From positions 1 through 26,926 of the IMG/VR virus record IMGVR_UViG_3300032249_000291: a stretch of 26,926 nucleotides of DNA, one strand, 5' to 3'. This DNA is from a virus. The notes below the pieces were generated by a model that saw nothing but the letters and a program-made list of their open reading frames with translations, ran no database searches and had not been told where the DNA came from. Made by a program: the position numbers and the translations under genes. Every line of letters begins with the position of its first letter. The stretch's first letter is position 1. Below, one piece after another: positions 20,575-26,926 of the stretch.

Positions 20575-20901
20575 ATGCGAATGCCAGACGTTTATACTGC
20601 TGATAAAGGTCAGCCACCAATGCCGGATGAGGGTCCTACGACCCGGATTGATCCTAAAGTAGCTGCTGCTCGCGCACTTCTAATGAAGAAAGCGCTGATG
20701 GCGAAACGCGCACGGGGCGGGTTGCCAGATGTCTACACCGCTGACAAGGGTCAGCCACCAATGCCGGATGAGGGTCCTACGACCCCTGCACCTATGCGCC
20801 GTGACCCCGGTATGTTCTCCAAAGGCGGTTCTGTTGGCGGCGCTTCTAGGCGTGCCGATGGCTGCGCACAGCGCGGTAAGACCAAGGGTCGGATGATATG
20901 A
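20575..20901 (+). CDS. Small basic protein with duplicated 20-residue motif and shared tail (108 aa)
   Basis: Function unknown. The motif PDVYTADKGQPPMPDEGPTT occurs twice (about residues 4-23 and 51-70), joined by a basic Ala/Lys-rich segment (KVAAARALLMKKALMAKRAR). The DNA of the second halves is identical over about 37 bases (from 20607 and 20747), indicating a recent duplication. The C-terminus, GGASRRADGCAQRGKTKGRM and Ile, is nearly the same as that of the next protein. SD AAGGA lies before ATG. Proline-rich and likely unstructured apart from the linker. Confidence 0.75.
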   Translation: MRMPDVYTADKGQPPMPDEGPTTRIDPKVAAARALLMKKALMAKRARGGLPDVYTADKGQPPMPDEGPTTPAPMRRDPGMFSKGGSVGGASRRADGCAQRGKTKGRMI

Positions 20902-21284
20902 CACCCGCTAAACCAAACCCACCGCGTGGTCAGGGCTCCCTACCGCCCACAGTAAATCAACGGACTCCCATTGGTGGAACAATAACCCCACCTCGACCAC
21001 CTCGACCAACCCCAGCACCACCACCTATTAAAATCCCACCTAAGCCCGTAATTAAAACCCCACCCCCACCGCCATCTAAGCCCATACCTAAGCCCGTACC
21101 TACCCCAAATCCAAAGTCGGCTAGGGCTTTTAATCAACAGCAACAGTTTGCTGAAATGATGCCGGATCTTGCAAATAGATCTCCAGCGTATAAACGTGGT
21201 GGGGGGGTTAAATCCGGCGGCTCAGTCTCTAAGCGTGCTGATGGTCGCGCCACCAAAGGTAAGACCAAGGGTCGGATGATATGA
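20875..21284 (+). repeat. 27-bp direct repeat encoding a protein tail and the next start codon
   Basis: Exact copies at 20875-20901 and 21258-21284 (begins GGTAAGACCAAGGGTCGG, ends GATATGA). Each encodes GKTKGRMI-stop and, overlapping the stop, the ATG of the following gene. Confidence 0.8.
20898..21284 (+). CDS. Proline-rich small basic protein with shared tail (128 aa)
   Basis: Function unknown. The first ~75 residues are a polyproline region rich in Lys, Arg and Thr (PRPPRPTPAPPPIKIPP and similar), probably extended. Then comes a short helical patch (NQQQQFAEMMPDL) and a C-terminal tail GGSVSKRADGRATKGKTKGR plus MI that matches the preceding protein. The ATG overlaps the upstream stop as ATGA, within the repeated DNA segment. 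A polyproline spacer plus basic tail could be an extended virion or packaged nucleic-acid-binding protein, but that is speculation. Confidence 0.7.
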   Translation: MTPAKPNPPRGQGSLPPTVNQRTPIGGTITPPRPPRPTPAPPPIKIPPKPVIKTPPPPPSKPIPKPVPTPNPKSARAFNQQQQFAEMMPDLANRSPAYKRGGGVKSGGSVSKRADGRATKGKTKGRMI

Positions 21285-21559
21285 TGTCCAGCCGGGGAAT
21301 GGGTGCTATAGACCCATCCAAAATGCCGTCTAAAAAGAAGATTACCCGCAAGGATGATCCAAATGACGTCGCCCTGTATGCTGAAGGTGGCGGGGTAAAT
21401 GCCGCCGGTAATTACACAAAACCCAGTCTGCGTAAGCGGATTGTGTCTCAGGTGAAAGCTGCTGATACTCAGGGCACGGGCGCAGGACAGTGGTCAGCCC
21501 GTAAAGCCCAGCTTGTTGCTAAAAAATATAAAGCCGCAGGCGGCGGGTACCGAGATTGA
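21281..21559 (+). CDS. Small basic phage protein (92 aa)
   Basis: The C-terminal part (about residues 37-90) has NAAGNYTKPSLRKRIVSQVK and GAGQWSARKAQLVAKKYKAA then GGGY, a conserved signature I recall from small proteins in phages and large DNA viruses (near DUF5872-type proteins). The N-terminal 35 residues are variable and basic. It starts in the second 27-bp repeat, overlapping the previous stop; a second ATG lies one codon later. Nucleic-acid binding is plausible from the charge; function unknown. Confidence 0.8.
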   Translation: MMSSRGMGAIDPSKMPSKKKITRKDDPNDVALYAEGGGVNAAGNYTKPSLRKRIVSQVKAADTQGTGAGQWSARKAQLVAKKYKAAGGGYRD

Positions 21560-21789
21560 AGCCTCCACAGCAGTCTCTTAAAGACTGGGGCGACCAGAAG
21601 TGGCGCACCAAGAGCGGCAAGCCGTCGAGTAAGACTGGTGAACGGTACTTACCTGAGAAGGCGATTGAAAGTTTGAGTCCGTCTGAATACGCTGCAACGA
21701 CTAAAGCCAAACGTGCGGGTAAGGCGGCAGGAAAACAGTTTGTAGCGCAGCCCAAAACAATCGCAAAGAAAACCGCTAGGTTTAGATAA
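21556..21789 (+). CDS. DUF5872-like small basic protein, TTG start (77 aa)
   Basis: The conserved block SLKDWGDQKWRTKSGKPSSK, TGERYLPEKAIESLSPSEYA, ATTKAKRAGKAAGKQFVAQP and KKTARF matches the DUF5872 family as I remember it, seen in phages and giant viruses, without known function. There is no ATG or GTG before the conserved block and no internal Met, so translation must begin at TTG 21556, which overlaps the previous stop (TTGA). The stop overlaps the next start (TAATG). Strongly basic, so likely nucleic-acid associated. The family name is from memory. Confidence 0.8.
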   Translation: MKPPQQSLKDWGDQKWRTKSGKPSSKTGERYLPEKAIESLSPSEYAATTKAKRAGKAAGKQFVAQPKTIAKKTARFR

Positions 21790-22499
21790 TGGCAATTTCC
21801 GGGGTCGCCAACTTTGACATGAACTTCACGGAACTCGCTGAAGAAGCGTTTGAACGTGCAGGTCGTGAAATGCGTTCTGGTTATGATCTTCGGACAGCGC
21901 GGCGTAGCGCCAACATCATGATGGCTGAGTGGGCCAACCGTGGTATCAACATGTGGACGATTGAGTCCGGCTCAATCCCTTTGGTCCAAGGCACGGCAAC
22001 GTACAATTTACCGGCGGACACGGTAGACCTGCTGGAGCACGTGATCCGCACGGGGTCAGGGAATGCCTCCACTCAAGCAGATCTTAGTATAACTCGTATT
22101 AGCGTATCAACGTACGCGACTATCCCAAACAAACTTAGTCAAGCGCGCCCAATACAAGTTTATATTGACCGTAAACAAGCTGTTCCAACAATCACCGTCT
22201 GGCCTATTCCAGATCAGGGCCCAAGCGGAAGCCCCTACTACACATTTGTTTACTGGCGGTTGTGCCGGATCGATAATGTGGGGACTGGTGTAAACACGGC
22301 TGACGTAAATTTCCGTTTTTTACCGTGCCTTACCGCAGGGTTGGCCTATTACATCGCTATGAAGATTCCCGAAGGCGCTCAGCGGCTTGACATGCTGAAG
22401 ACCGAATATGAGTATCAGTGGAGTTTAGCTGCGGCGGAAGATCGGGAAAAAGCGGCGGATCGGTTCGTACCTCGGCAGTACTTTATCGGTAGCAGCTAA
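21789..22499 (+). CDS. Head-tail connector/tail accessory protein, P22 gp4-like (236 aa)
   Basis: The N-terminal helices FTELAEEAFERAGREMRSGY, RTARRSANIMMAEWANRGIN, then MWTIE, and a middle beta domain (TATYNLPADTVDLLEHVI) with a PIPD turn, followed by C-terminal helices (LDMLKTEYEYQWSLAAAEDR), are the pattern of phage adaptor proteins that sit beneath the portal (P22 gp4 / T7 gp11 type). Length is in the expected range. The gene overlaps its neighbours by one base (TAATG) on both sides. Together with the second adaptor at 23340 it would build the short-tail connector. The assignment is by pattern. Confidence 0.7.
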   Translation: MAISGVANFDMNFTELAEEAFERAGREMRSGYDLRTARRSANIMMAEWANRGINMWTIESGSIPLVQGTATYNLPADTVDLLEHVIRTGSGNASTQADLSITRISVSTYATIPNKLSQARPIQVYIDRKQAVPTITVWPIPDQGPSGSPYYTFVYWRLCRIDNVGTGVNTADVNFRFLPCLTAGLAYYIAMKIPEGAQRLDMLKTEYEYQWSLAAAEDREKAADRFVPRQYFIGSS

Positions 22500-22888
22500 T
22501 GGGTAATCGGTTCGCCTCCGGCAAGATTGCTATTGCGGAATGCGACCAGTGCGGGTTCCGTTACAAGCTAAAGGATCTAAAGAAGTTAGTAGTTAAGACA
22601 AAGCTGATAAATCTGAAGGTTTGTCCGCAGTGTTGGGTGCCAGATCAGCCGCAGTTGCAACTCGGTATGTATCCGATAGATGACCCGCAAGCACTCAGAG
22701 AACCGCGTAAAGATCTTAGTTATTATCAGTCTGGCCCTTCAGCAGACGGCTCGCTAGGGCAAGGTAGTAGGATTATTCAGTGGGGGTGGAATCCTGTTGG
22801 GGGGTCTAGAGGATTTGATGCTGAACTAACTCCAAATAATTTGGTTGCCGCCGGTCAAGTTGGTATAGTAACGGTTACGACGATATAG
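22499..22888 (+). CDS. Zinc-ribbon protein in the tail module (129 aa)
   Basis: Function unknown. Two CxxC pairs (CDQC at about 15-18 and CPQC at about 42-45) form a probable zinc ribbon, with KVCPQCWVPDQPQLQLGMYP and DDPQALREPRKDLSYY as further conserved-looking parts; I recall the same arrangement as a small protein next to connector genes in other phages. The C-terminal 55 residues are Gly/Ser-rich and beta-like (SRIIQWGWNPVGGSRGFDAE). The ATG overlaps the previous stop (TAATG). A structural zinc site in a tail protein is the likeliest reading. Confidence 0.78.
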   Translation: MGNRFASGKIAIAECDQCGFRYKLKDLKKLVVKTKLINLKVCPQCWVPDQPQLQLGMYPIDDPQALREPRKDLSYYQSGPSADGSLGQGSRIIQWGWNPVGGSRGFDAELTPNNLVAAGQVGIVTVTTI

Positions 22889-22897
22889 GAGTCCATA

Positions 22898-23074
22898 ATG
22901 GACAAGAAAGAAGTTAAAGCTATCGCGGACACGGAGATTCGTGGTCACGAGAAGCGTATGCACCCCGGTGCTAAAAAGATGAAAGCCGGTGGCCCAACCA
23001 CGGACGACCGTATGAAACAGGGGCGTAATATGTCCCGCGCCATGAACCAGCGCAGCGGCGCACGGGGGCGGTAA
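22898..23074 (+). CDS. Very small basic protein (58 aa)
   Basis: Translated by hand: begins MDKKEVKAIADTEIRGHEKR and continues MHPGAKKMKAGGPTTDDRMK, ending in QRSGARGR. The gene has a good SD (AGGAG, 22887-22891) 6 nt before the ATG and a TAATG overlap with the next gene, and matches a small basic protein seen in related phages ('KEVKAIA..EV.GHE.RMH'). Function unknown; with its charge and Met content it belongs with the other small basic proteins of this module. Confidence 0.75.
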   Translation: MDKKEVKAIADTEIRGHEKRMHPGAKKMKAGGPTTDDRMKQGRNMSRAMNQRSGARGR

Positions 23075-23343
23075 TGGCTAAATTCAGCATGAAAAAGGGC
23101 GGCAAAGAAGTGGGTCCCGCTTCGACGTATGCTGCACCGCATGATATGTCAGGCAAAACCGGTGTTGACTTGAGTAACAGCGGTTACGGTAAAAAAGCCC
23201 GTGCGACTAGTCTTGATGACCTGTGCGTCAGTGTTGGCGACGTCTCTAGCAAAGAGTGCCCTCCACTCAAGACCTCTGGGATTAAAGTCCGGGGGACTGG
23301 CGCCGCGACTAAAGGTCTTATGGCCCGAGGCCCAATGGCATGA
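23074..23343 (+). CDS. Small phage protein with GIKVRGTGAATKG tail (89 aa)
   Basis: Function unknown. The C-terminus (KTSGIKVRGTGAATKGLMAR plus GPMA) is a recurrent ending of small proteins in phages of this kind, comparable to the GKTKGRMI tail upstream. The N-terminus is Lys/Gly-rich (AKFSMKKGGKEVGPASTY); the middle holds two cysteines (DDLCVSVGD, SKECPPL). The start overlaps the 58-aa gene's stop (TAATG) and the stop overlaps the adaptor start (ATGA). Translation of this set is therefore coupled to the adaptor gene. Confidence 0.78.
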   Translation: MAKFSMKKGGKEVGPASTYAAPHDMSGKTGVDLSNSGYGKKARATSLDDLCVSVGDVSSKECPPLKTSGIKVRGTGAATKGLMARGPMA

Positions 23344-23990
23344 ACTACGCCGATCTGGTTACGAACATATCTGACATCACGGAAAATACTTTCCTGACAA
23401 GAGATGTAAATATGTTTATCCAACAGGCTGAGCAGAAGATCTATAACACGGTCCAACTGCCCAACCTGCGCAAGAACGTGACCGGGACGGCTGCGCAGTA
23501 CAACAAATATTTGGGTGCACCAGACGACTTTCTGTCCGTCTATTCAATGGCGATTTTCCCCACGAATGGGGCTTACACGTTTTTGCTAAATAAAGATGTA
23601 AACTTCATCCGTGAAGCGTATCCAAACCCAACCGATTACGGCACTCCCGCTCACTACGCTATTTTTGGCCCTCGATCCTCACTGCCGACAGAGTTGACTT
23701 TTATTCTGGGACCTACCCCAGACGTGGCTTATAACGTAGAATTGCACTATTACTACTACCCAGAGTCAATTGTGACTGCTGGTACTACGTGGCTCGGTGA
23801 CAACTTTGACTCGGCCCTGCTTAACGGCGCGTTGGTTGAGGCTATTAGGTTTATGAAGGGCGAGCAAGATTTGATCGCGGTTTACAAAGGTATGTACGAC
23901 AACGCTATGGTCTTGCTTAAACAGTTGGGTGATGGAAAAGACCGTCAGGATGCGTACCGCAGCGGTCAGACCCGCGTACAAGTTATTTAA
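23340..23990 (+). CDS. Phage adaptor protein, SU10/gp11 type (216 aa)
   Basis: The sequence NYADLVTNISDITENTFLTR, VNMFIQQAEQKIYNTVQLPN, LRKNVTG, and LGAPDDFLSVYSMAIFP, then KDVNFIREAYPNPTDYGTP is the standard pattern of the short-tail adaptor ring (SU10 adaptor family, T7 gp11-like). Length is typical. The protein binds beneath the portal and links it to the tail nozzle. The long C-terminal helices (ALVEAIRFMKGEQDLIAVYK) are as expected. ATGA overlap with the upstream gene. Confidence 0.88.
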   Translation: MNYADLVTNISDITENTFLTRDVNMFIQQAEQKIYNTVQLPNLRKNVTGTAAQYNKYLGAPDDFLSVYSMAIFPTNGAYTFLLNKDVNFIREAYPNPTDYGTPAHYAIFGPRSSLPTELTFILGPTPDVAYNVELHYYYYPESIVTAGTTWLGDNFDSALLNGALVEAIRFMKGEQDLIAVYKGMYDNAMVLLKQLGDGKDRQDAYRSGQTRVQVI

Positions 23991-24003
23991 TTAGGAGTTT
24001 TTC

Positions 24004-24432
24004 ATGGCTATTTCTCAGGCAATGTGCACCTCGTTTAAGGTGGAGCTTATTAGTGGGTTGCAAAACTTCGCTGCTGGCGGCAACACTTTTAAAATTGCAC
24101 TGTACACTTCGTCAGCAAATCTTGACGCAACCACGACTGTTTACACGACTTCTAATGAAGTAGTTGGGACTGGTTACACCGCTGGCGGTAATACGTTGAC
24201 CGTTTCGCAGGTTCCTACCTCGTCTGGCACCACGGCTTTCCTTAGCTTTGCAGATACTAGCTGGACTACCGCGACGATCACTGCACGTGGGGCCTTGATT
24301 TATAACAGCACTAATGCTAACCGTGCGGTTGCTGTTCTTGATTTTGGTTCAGACAAGTCATCCACGGCTGCTACGTTCACGATTCAGTTTCCAGCGGCAT
24401 CGGCTAGTACCGCAATTATTCGGTTGGCGTAA
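24004..24432 (+). CDS. Conserved small tail/virion protein (142 aa)
   Basis: A well-conserved phage family by pattern: SQAMCTSFKVELISGLQNFA at the N-terminus, then NTFKIALYTSSANLDATTTV, GYTAGGNTLT, and ITARGALIYNSTNANRAVAV, ending in an Ile/Arg/Leu strand. All-beta and Thr-rich, found next to adaptor and fibre genes. Its exact place on the virion is unknown to me; a tail or decoration protein is most likely. A good SD (AGGAG) lies 8 nt before the ATG. Confidence 0.82.
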   Translation: MAISQAMCTSFKVELISGLQNFAAGGNTFKIALYTSSANLDATTTVYTTSNEVVGTGYTAGGNTLTVSQVPTSSGTTAFLSFADTSWTTATITARGALIYNSTNANRAVAVLDFGSDKSSTAATFTIQFPAASASTAIIRLA

Positions 24433-24434
24433 TC

Positions 24435-25238
24435 ATGGCAGTGTTCTTAAAACACGCTTTTTCTAGCGCAAAGGCGGACGGTCCAGACGCAACCCTAGTC
24501 CAGCCGTCTAATTGGAATTCAGAGCACGTTCTAGCGATTGACTCTCCAAGGTTGCTTGGAAGGACATCAGGAATTGGTGCGACAACCTCAAGTTTGTCTG
24601 GGGTAACTCAGGCCAACCCCGGTGTTTTTACAACCACTGGCGCGCATAATCTGGTTGTAGGTCAGTTAATCACCATCACTGGTGTGGTGGGGATGACCCA
24701 GTTAAATGGGAATACCTACGTTGTTAATACGACGCCACTGTCTACGACGTTTACGGTTACGTTCCAAGGTACGGCTCTCAACACTACGTCTTATACGGCG
24801 TATTCGTCTGGCGGAACGGTTACGCCCACTGGCACGGGTGTGGTTGAAGAAATCACGGTCACTGGGACGGGGAGTGCCGTACTAAGCACTACTGCATCAA
24901 TCATTAACCCAACGGTTACTAATTACACTGAAACGTCCTACACTATTACGACAGGGGCAACAGCAACGATTGATATAGCTAACGGCACAGTTCAGCGGTT
25001 TACGCTCTCTCAAAATGTAATATTTAGTATACTGACGGGCGCTGCTGGAAAAAGTTTTATTTTGATTTTGACTCAAGACTCCTCACCAAGAACCGTAACT
25101 TGGCCTGTGAACGTAACGTGGCCCTCCGGGACGCCGCCAACAATTAGCACTGGCTCCGGTAAGCGCGATATCTATTCGTTTTTCTTTGATGCAACCACCT
25201 CTGCTTGGCTTGGTGCAACAATCGGACAGAACTACTAA
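24435..25238 (+). CDS. Tail-fibre-like beta protein with FCCH-type domain (267 aa)
   Basis: Probably a receptor-side or fibre component. The N-terminal ~45 residues (VQPSNWNSEHVLAIDSPRLL, preceded by KHAFSSAKADGPDA) match the start of many phage fibre proteins. Residues about 60-130 (GVFTTTGAHNLVVGQLITIT, VVGMTQLNGNTYVV) look like the FCCH-like beta domain seen in phage tail proteins. The C-terminal third (ATIDIANGTVQRFTLSQNVI, then WPVNVTWPSG and IYSFFFDATTSAWL) is a known end module of fibre-like proteins. Thr/Ser content is very high. The start lies 2 bases after the previous stop; no clear SD. Confidence 0.75.
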   Translation: MAVFLKHAFSSAKADGPDATLVQPSNWNSEHVLAIDSPRLLGRTSGIGATTSSLSGVTQANPGVFTTTGAHNLVVGQLITITGVVGMTQLNGNTYVVNTTPLSTTFTVTFQGTALNTTSYTAYSSGGTVTPTGTGVVEEITVTGTGSAVLSTTASIINPTVTNYTETSYTITTGATATIDIANGTVQRFTLSQNVIFSILTGAAGKSFILILTQDSSPRTVTWPVNVTWPSGTPPTISTGSGKRDIYSFFFDATTSAWLGATIGQNY

Positions 25239-26926
25239 TGTTTGCTGCATCTAAATCAGGAAGAGCTACTGGCGGTGGCCCCGGCCCAACCCCAACCGAC
25301 GCATCTTTCGGCTATGTCCCGCTACTGCTGGAGACTGGACCAGCGTCATCTTTGAATACAACGGTAACAGACTCAAGCGCCAGCCCTAATACGGTCACCC
25401 GAACTGCAAACCCAAGCACTGGGTGGGTCTCTCCGTACCAGACTGATGGGTACTGGGGGAATTATTTTAATTTAAGCACAGACAAGTTAACATTTACCGG
25501 ACCTAATTTATCCGGGTTAACTAATTTTACGTTTGAATGTTGGGTTTATTTCAACGCATTTGGAACTGAATCTAAATATTTTCTTGCAGTAAGCGGAGGA
25601 AATTATTACCAGTTAATACAAGATTCGTCTTCCGGTATTAGTTTTAGGGTAACCGGTTTTGTAAAAGTTGTTGGGGAGACTAGCAATTCTGGGTGGTCCG
25701 TTGGTACTTGGTATCATGTTGCTCTTGTAAAAAACGGAAATGATTACACCATATATAAAAACGGTGCTTCAATAGCAACAAACACATATTCAACTGCTTT
25801 GCCATCAATAAATATCGGGTATATTGGGGGGCTTGACTCAACGACTGGATTGAATGGGTATATGAGCAATGCTCGCATTACAAACACGTCAGTCTACACA
25901 ACAGCATTTATCCCATCAACCACGCCACTCACAAAAACTCAATCAGCAGACGTAAACGGCAACCCATCTGCTGCCATCACCGGTAGCCAAACTCTTTTGC
26001 TTACTTGTCAGTCTAATAGATTTATTGACAATAGCAACAGCGCCTTGGTTATTACTCCTTCGGGCACCCCACAAGTAACCCCATACTTCTACCCTAGTGG
26101 ATTCACCGCACCAACCGCGAGTCCGGGTGCTGCGTTGTTTAATGGGTCAAGTCAGTATTTGAGCCGAGCCTTTACATCCACTACAGATGGGATGTATTTA
26201 CAAGGAAGCACTTACACTATTGAGGCGTGGATATACCCACAAAATTTGTCCGGAACTCAATATATTTATATATGCAACGCAGCGAATGTTGGGGCATATG
26301 GATACGCAACACTATATTTGACCGGGACAACACTAGGATTTGCAACTAGAGTTTCAACCGGAGGCGCAGAATATGCTGTAACTGGTGGCACTTTAACAAA
26401 CAACCAATGGGCGCATATTGCATTTTCTGCTAGTTCAAACGTCGGAAAATTATTTTTAAATGGGGTTCAAGTAGGGTCAAATTTAACCATAGCGGCGGAT
26501 ACTTTTACGCCAACAGGGGCCGGGATAGGTTTTACCCAAAATGGTTCTGGATCTTCTTATTTTTCTGGATACATTAGTAATTTGCGTTTGGTACAAGGCG
26601 TTGCAGTCTACACGGCCAACTTCACACTACCAACCGCACCTTTAGCCACCACACAGACTGCAAACTCAAACGGCAACCCCTCTGCGGCTATTACTGGATC
26701 GCAGACCTCGCTCCTTCTGGGCCTCGCAGACAGCAACTACCTCAGCGCGACGGACGGCGTACAGAACAACACCTTTATTGACAGCAGCAACTACGCCTTC
26801 CCCATCACCCGCAACGGCACACCGACGCAGGGTTCAATCACTCCGTATTGGCCGAATGGGCAGTGGAGTAATTATTTTGGCGGAAACGGCGATTTTTTGT
26901 CTTTTGCAAATAGCGCAATTTTTAAC
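25238..26926 (+). CDS. LamG-repeat tail fibre or adhesin, partial (at least 563 aa)
   Basis: Runs off the window; the frame is open from the ATG at 25238 (TAATG overlap) to the end, 563 codons. At least two concanavalin A-like/LamG domains are visible: FTFECWVYFN ... WYHVALVKNGNDYTIYKNGA ... GYMSNARI, and YTIEAWIYPQ ... NNQWAHIAFSASSNVGKLFL ... GYISNLRLVQGVAVY. The linker motif NGNPSAAITGSQT recurs at residues 240 and 478, a period of about 238 residues, and a third unit has begun at the end. LamG folds bind carbohydrate, so host surface recognition is likely. Some stretches are more AT-rich than the flanks, hinting at mosaic origin. Confidence 0.85.
   Translation, partial: MFAASKSGRATGGGPGPTPTDASFGYVPLLLETGPASSLNTTVTDSSASPNTVTRTANPSTGWVSPYQTDGYWGNYFNLSTDKLTFTGPNLSGLTNFTFECWVYFNAFGTESKYFLAVSGGNYYQLIQDSSSGISFRVTGFVKVVGETSNSGWSVGTWYHVALVKNGNDYTIYKNGASIATNTYSTALPSINIGYIGGLDSTTGLNGYMSNARITNTSVYTTAFIPSTTPLTKTQSADVNGNPSAAITGSQTLLLTCQSNRFIDNSNSALVITPSGTPQVTPYFYPSGFTAPTASPGAALFNGSSQYLSRAFTSTTDGMYLQGSTYTIEAWIYPQNLSGTQYIYICNAANVGAYGYATLYLTGTTLGFATRVSTGGAEYAVTGGTLTNNQWAHIAFSASSNVGKLFLNGVQVGSNLTIAADTFTPTGAGIGFTQNGSGSSYFSGYISNLRLVQGVAVYTANFTLPTAPLATTQTANSNGNPSAAITGSQTSLLLGLADSNYLSATDGVQNNTFIDSSNYAFPITRNGTPTQGSITPYWPNGQWSNYFGGNGDFLSFANSAIFN

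Overview
The window is a piece of a tailed double-stranded DNA phage genome (Caudoviricetes, or a prophage of one). No cellular housekeeping gene, rRNA or tRNA was found. Gene density is very high, most neighbours overlap by ATGA/TAATG junctions, and the right half carries the classical packaging and head order: small terminase, large terminase, portal, GroES-like protein, scaffold, capsid. An adaptor of the SU10/gp11 type plus a second connector-like protein, with no tape measure or sheath gene in the visible part, points to a short-tailed (podovirus-like) virion. The host cannot be read directly. Good sigma70-like promoters (TTGACA) and AGGAG/GAGGTG Shine-Dalgarno sequences suggest a proteobacterium, and the small-protein families recall uncultured freshwater and marine phages, but that is inference.

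Layout. Positions 1-10,110 are transcribed leftwards (minus strand) and 10,447-26,926 rightwards, diverging from a 336-base C-rich control region (10,111-10,446). The minus-strand half begins with a consensus promoter (10,042-10,069) driving an unrecognised 201-aa gene and a 71-aa gene, closed by a strong terminator (9,065-9,096). Next comes about 900 bases with no convincing gene (8,218-9,114), packed with direct and inverted repeats: a candidate replication origin or control region. A second consensus promoter (8,322-8,350) then starts a long operon: a 71-aa protein, a DUF3150-like protein, a MoxR/CobS-type AAA+ ATPase, a VWA protein with an HExxH metallopeptidase-like domain, two large unknowns, a small paralogue of one of them, a VRR-NUC nuclease, a helix-turn-helix protein with an integrase-type arm-binding domain but no recombinase domain, and four tiny proteins, two with zinc-binding cysteine pairs. 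Eight copies of one 18-bp palindrome (GTTATAA-N4-TTATAAC) lie between the genes of this half only, usually just upstream of a ribosome-binding site.

The plus-strand half encodes packaging and virion assembly up to the major capsid protein, which is followed by a textbook terminator (18,823-18,851). After a promoter-like gap there are small structural proteins, a holin-like membrane protein, a cluster of small strongly basic proteins that share C-terminal tails and start-codon cassettes, connector/adaptor proteins, and finally tail or fibre proteins. The last is a LamG-repeat protein that runs off the end.

The most interesting items are the genome-wide palindrome set, the three-gene AAA+/VWA/DUF3150 system with its unknown partners, the repeat-rich non-coding region, and the tail-sharing basic protein cluster.
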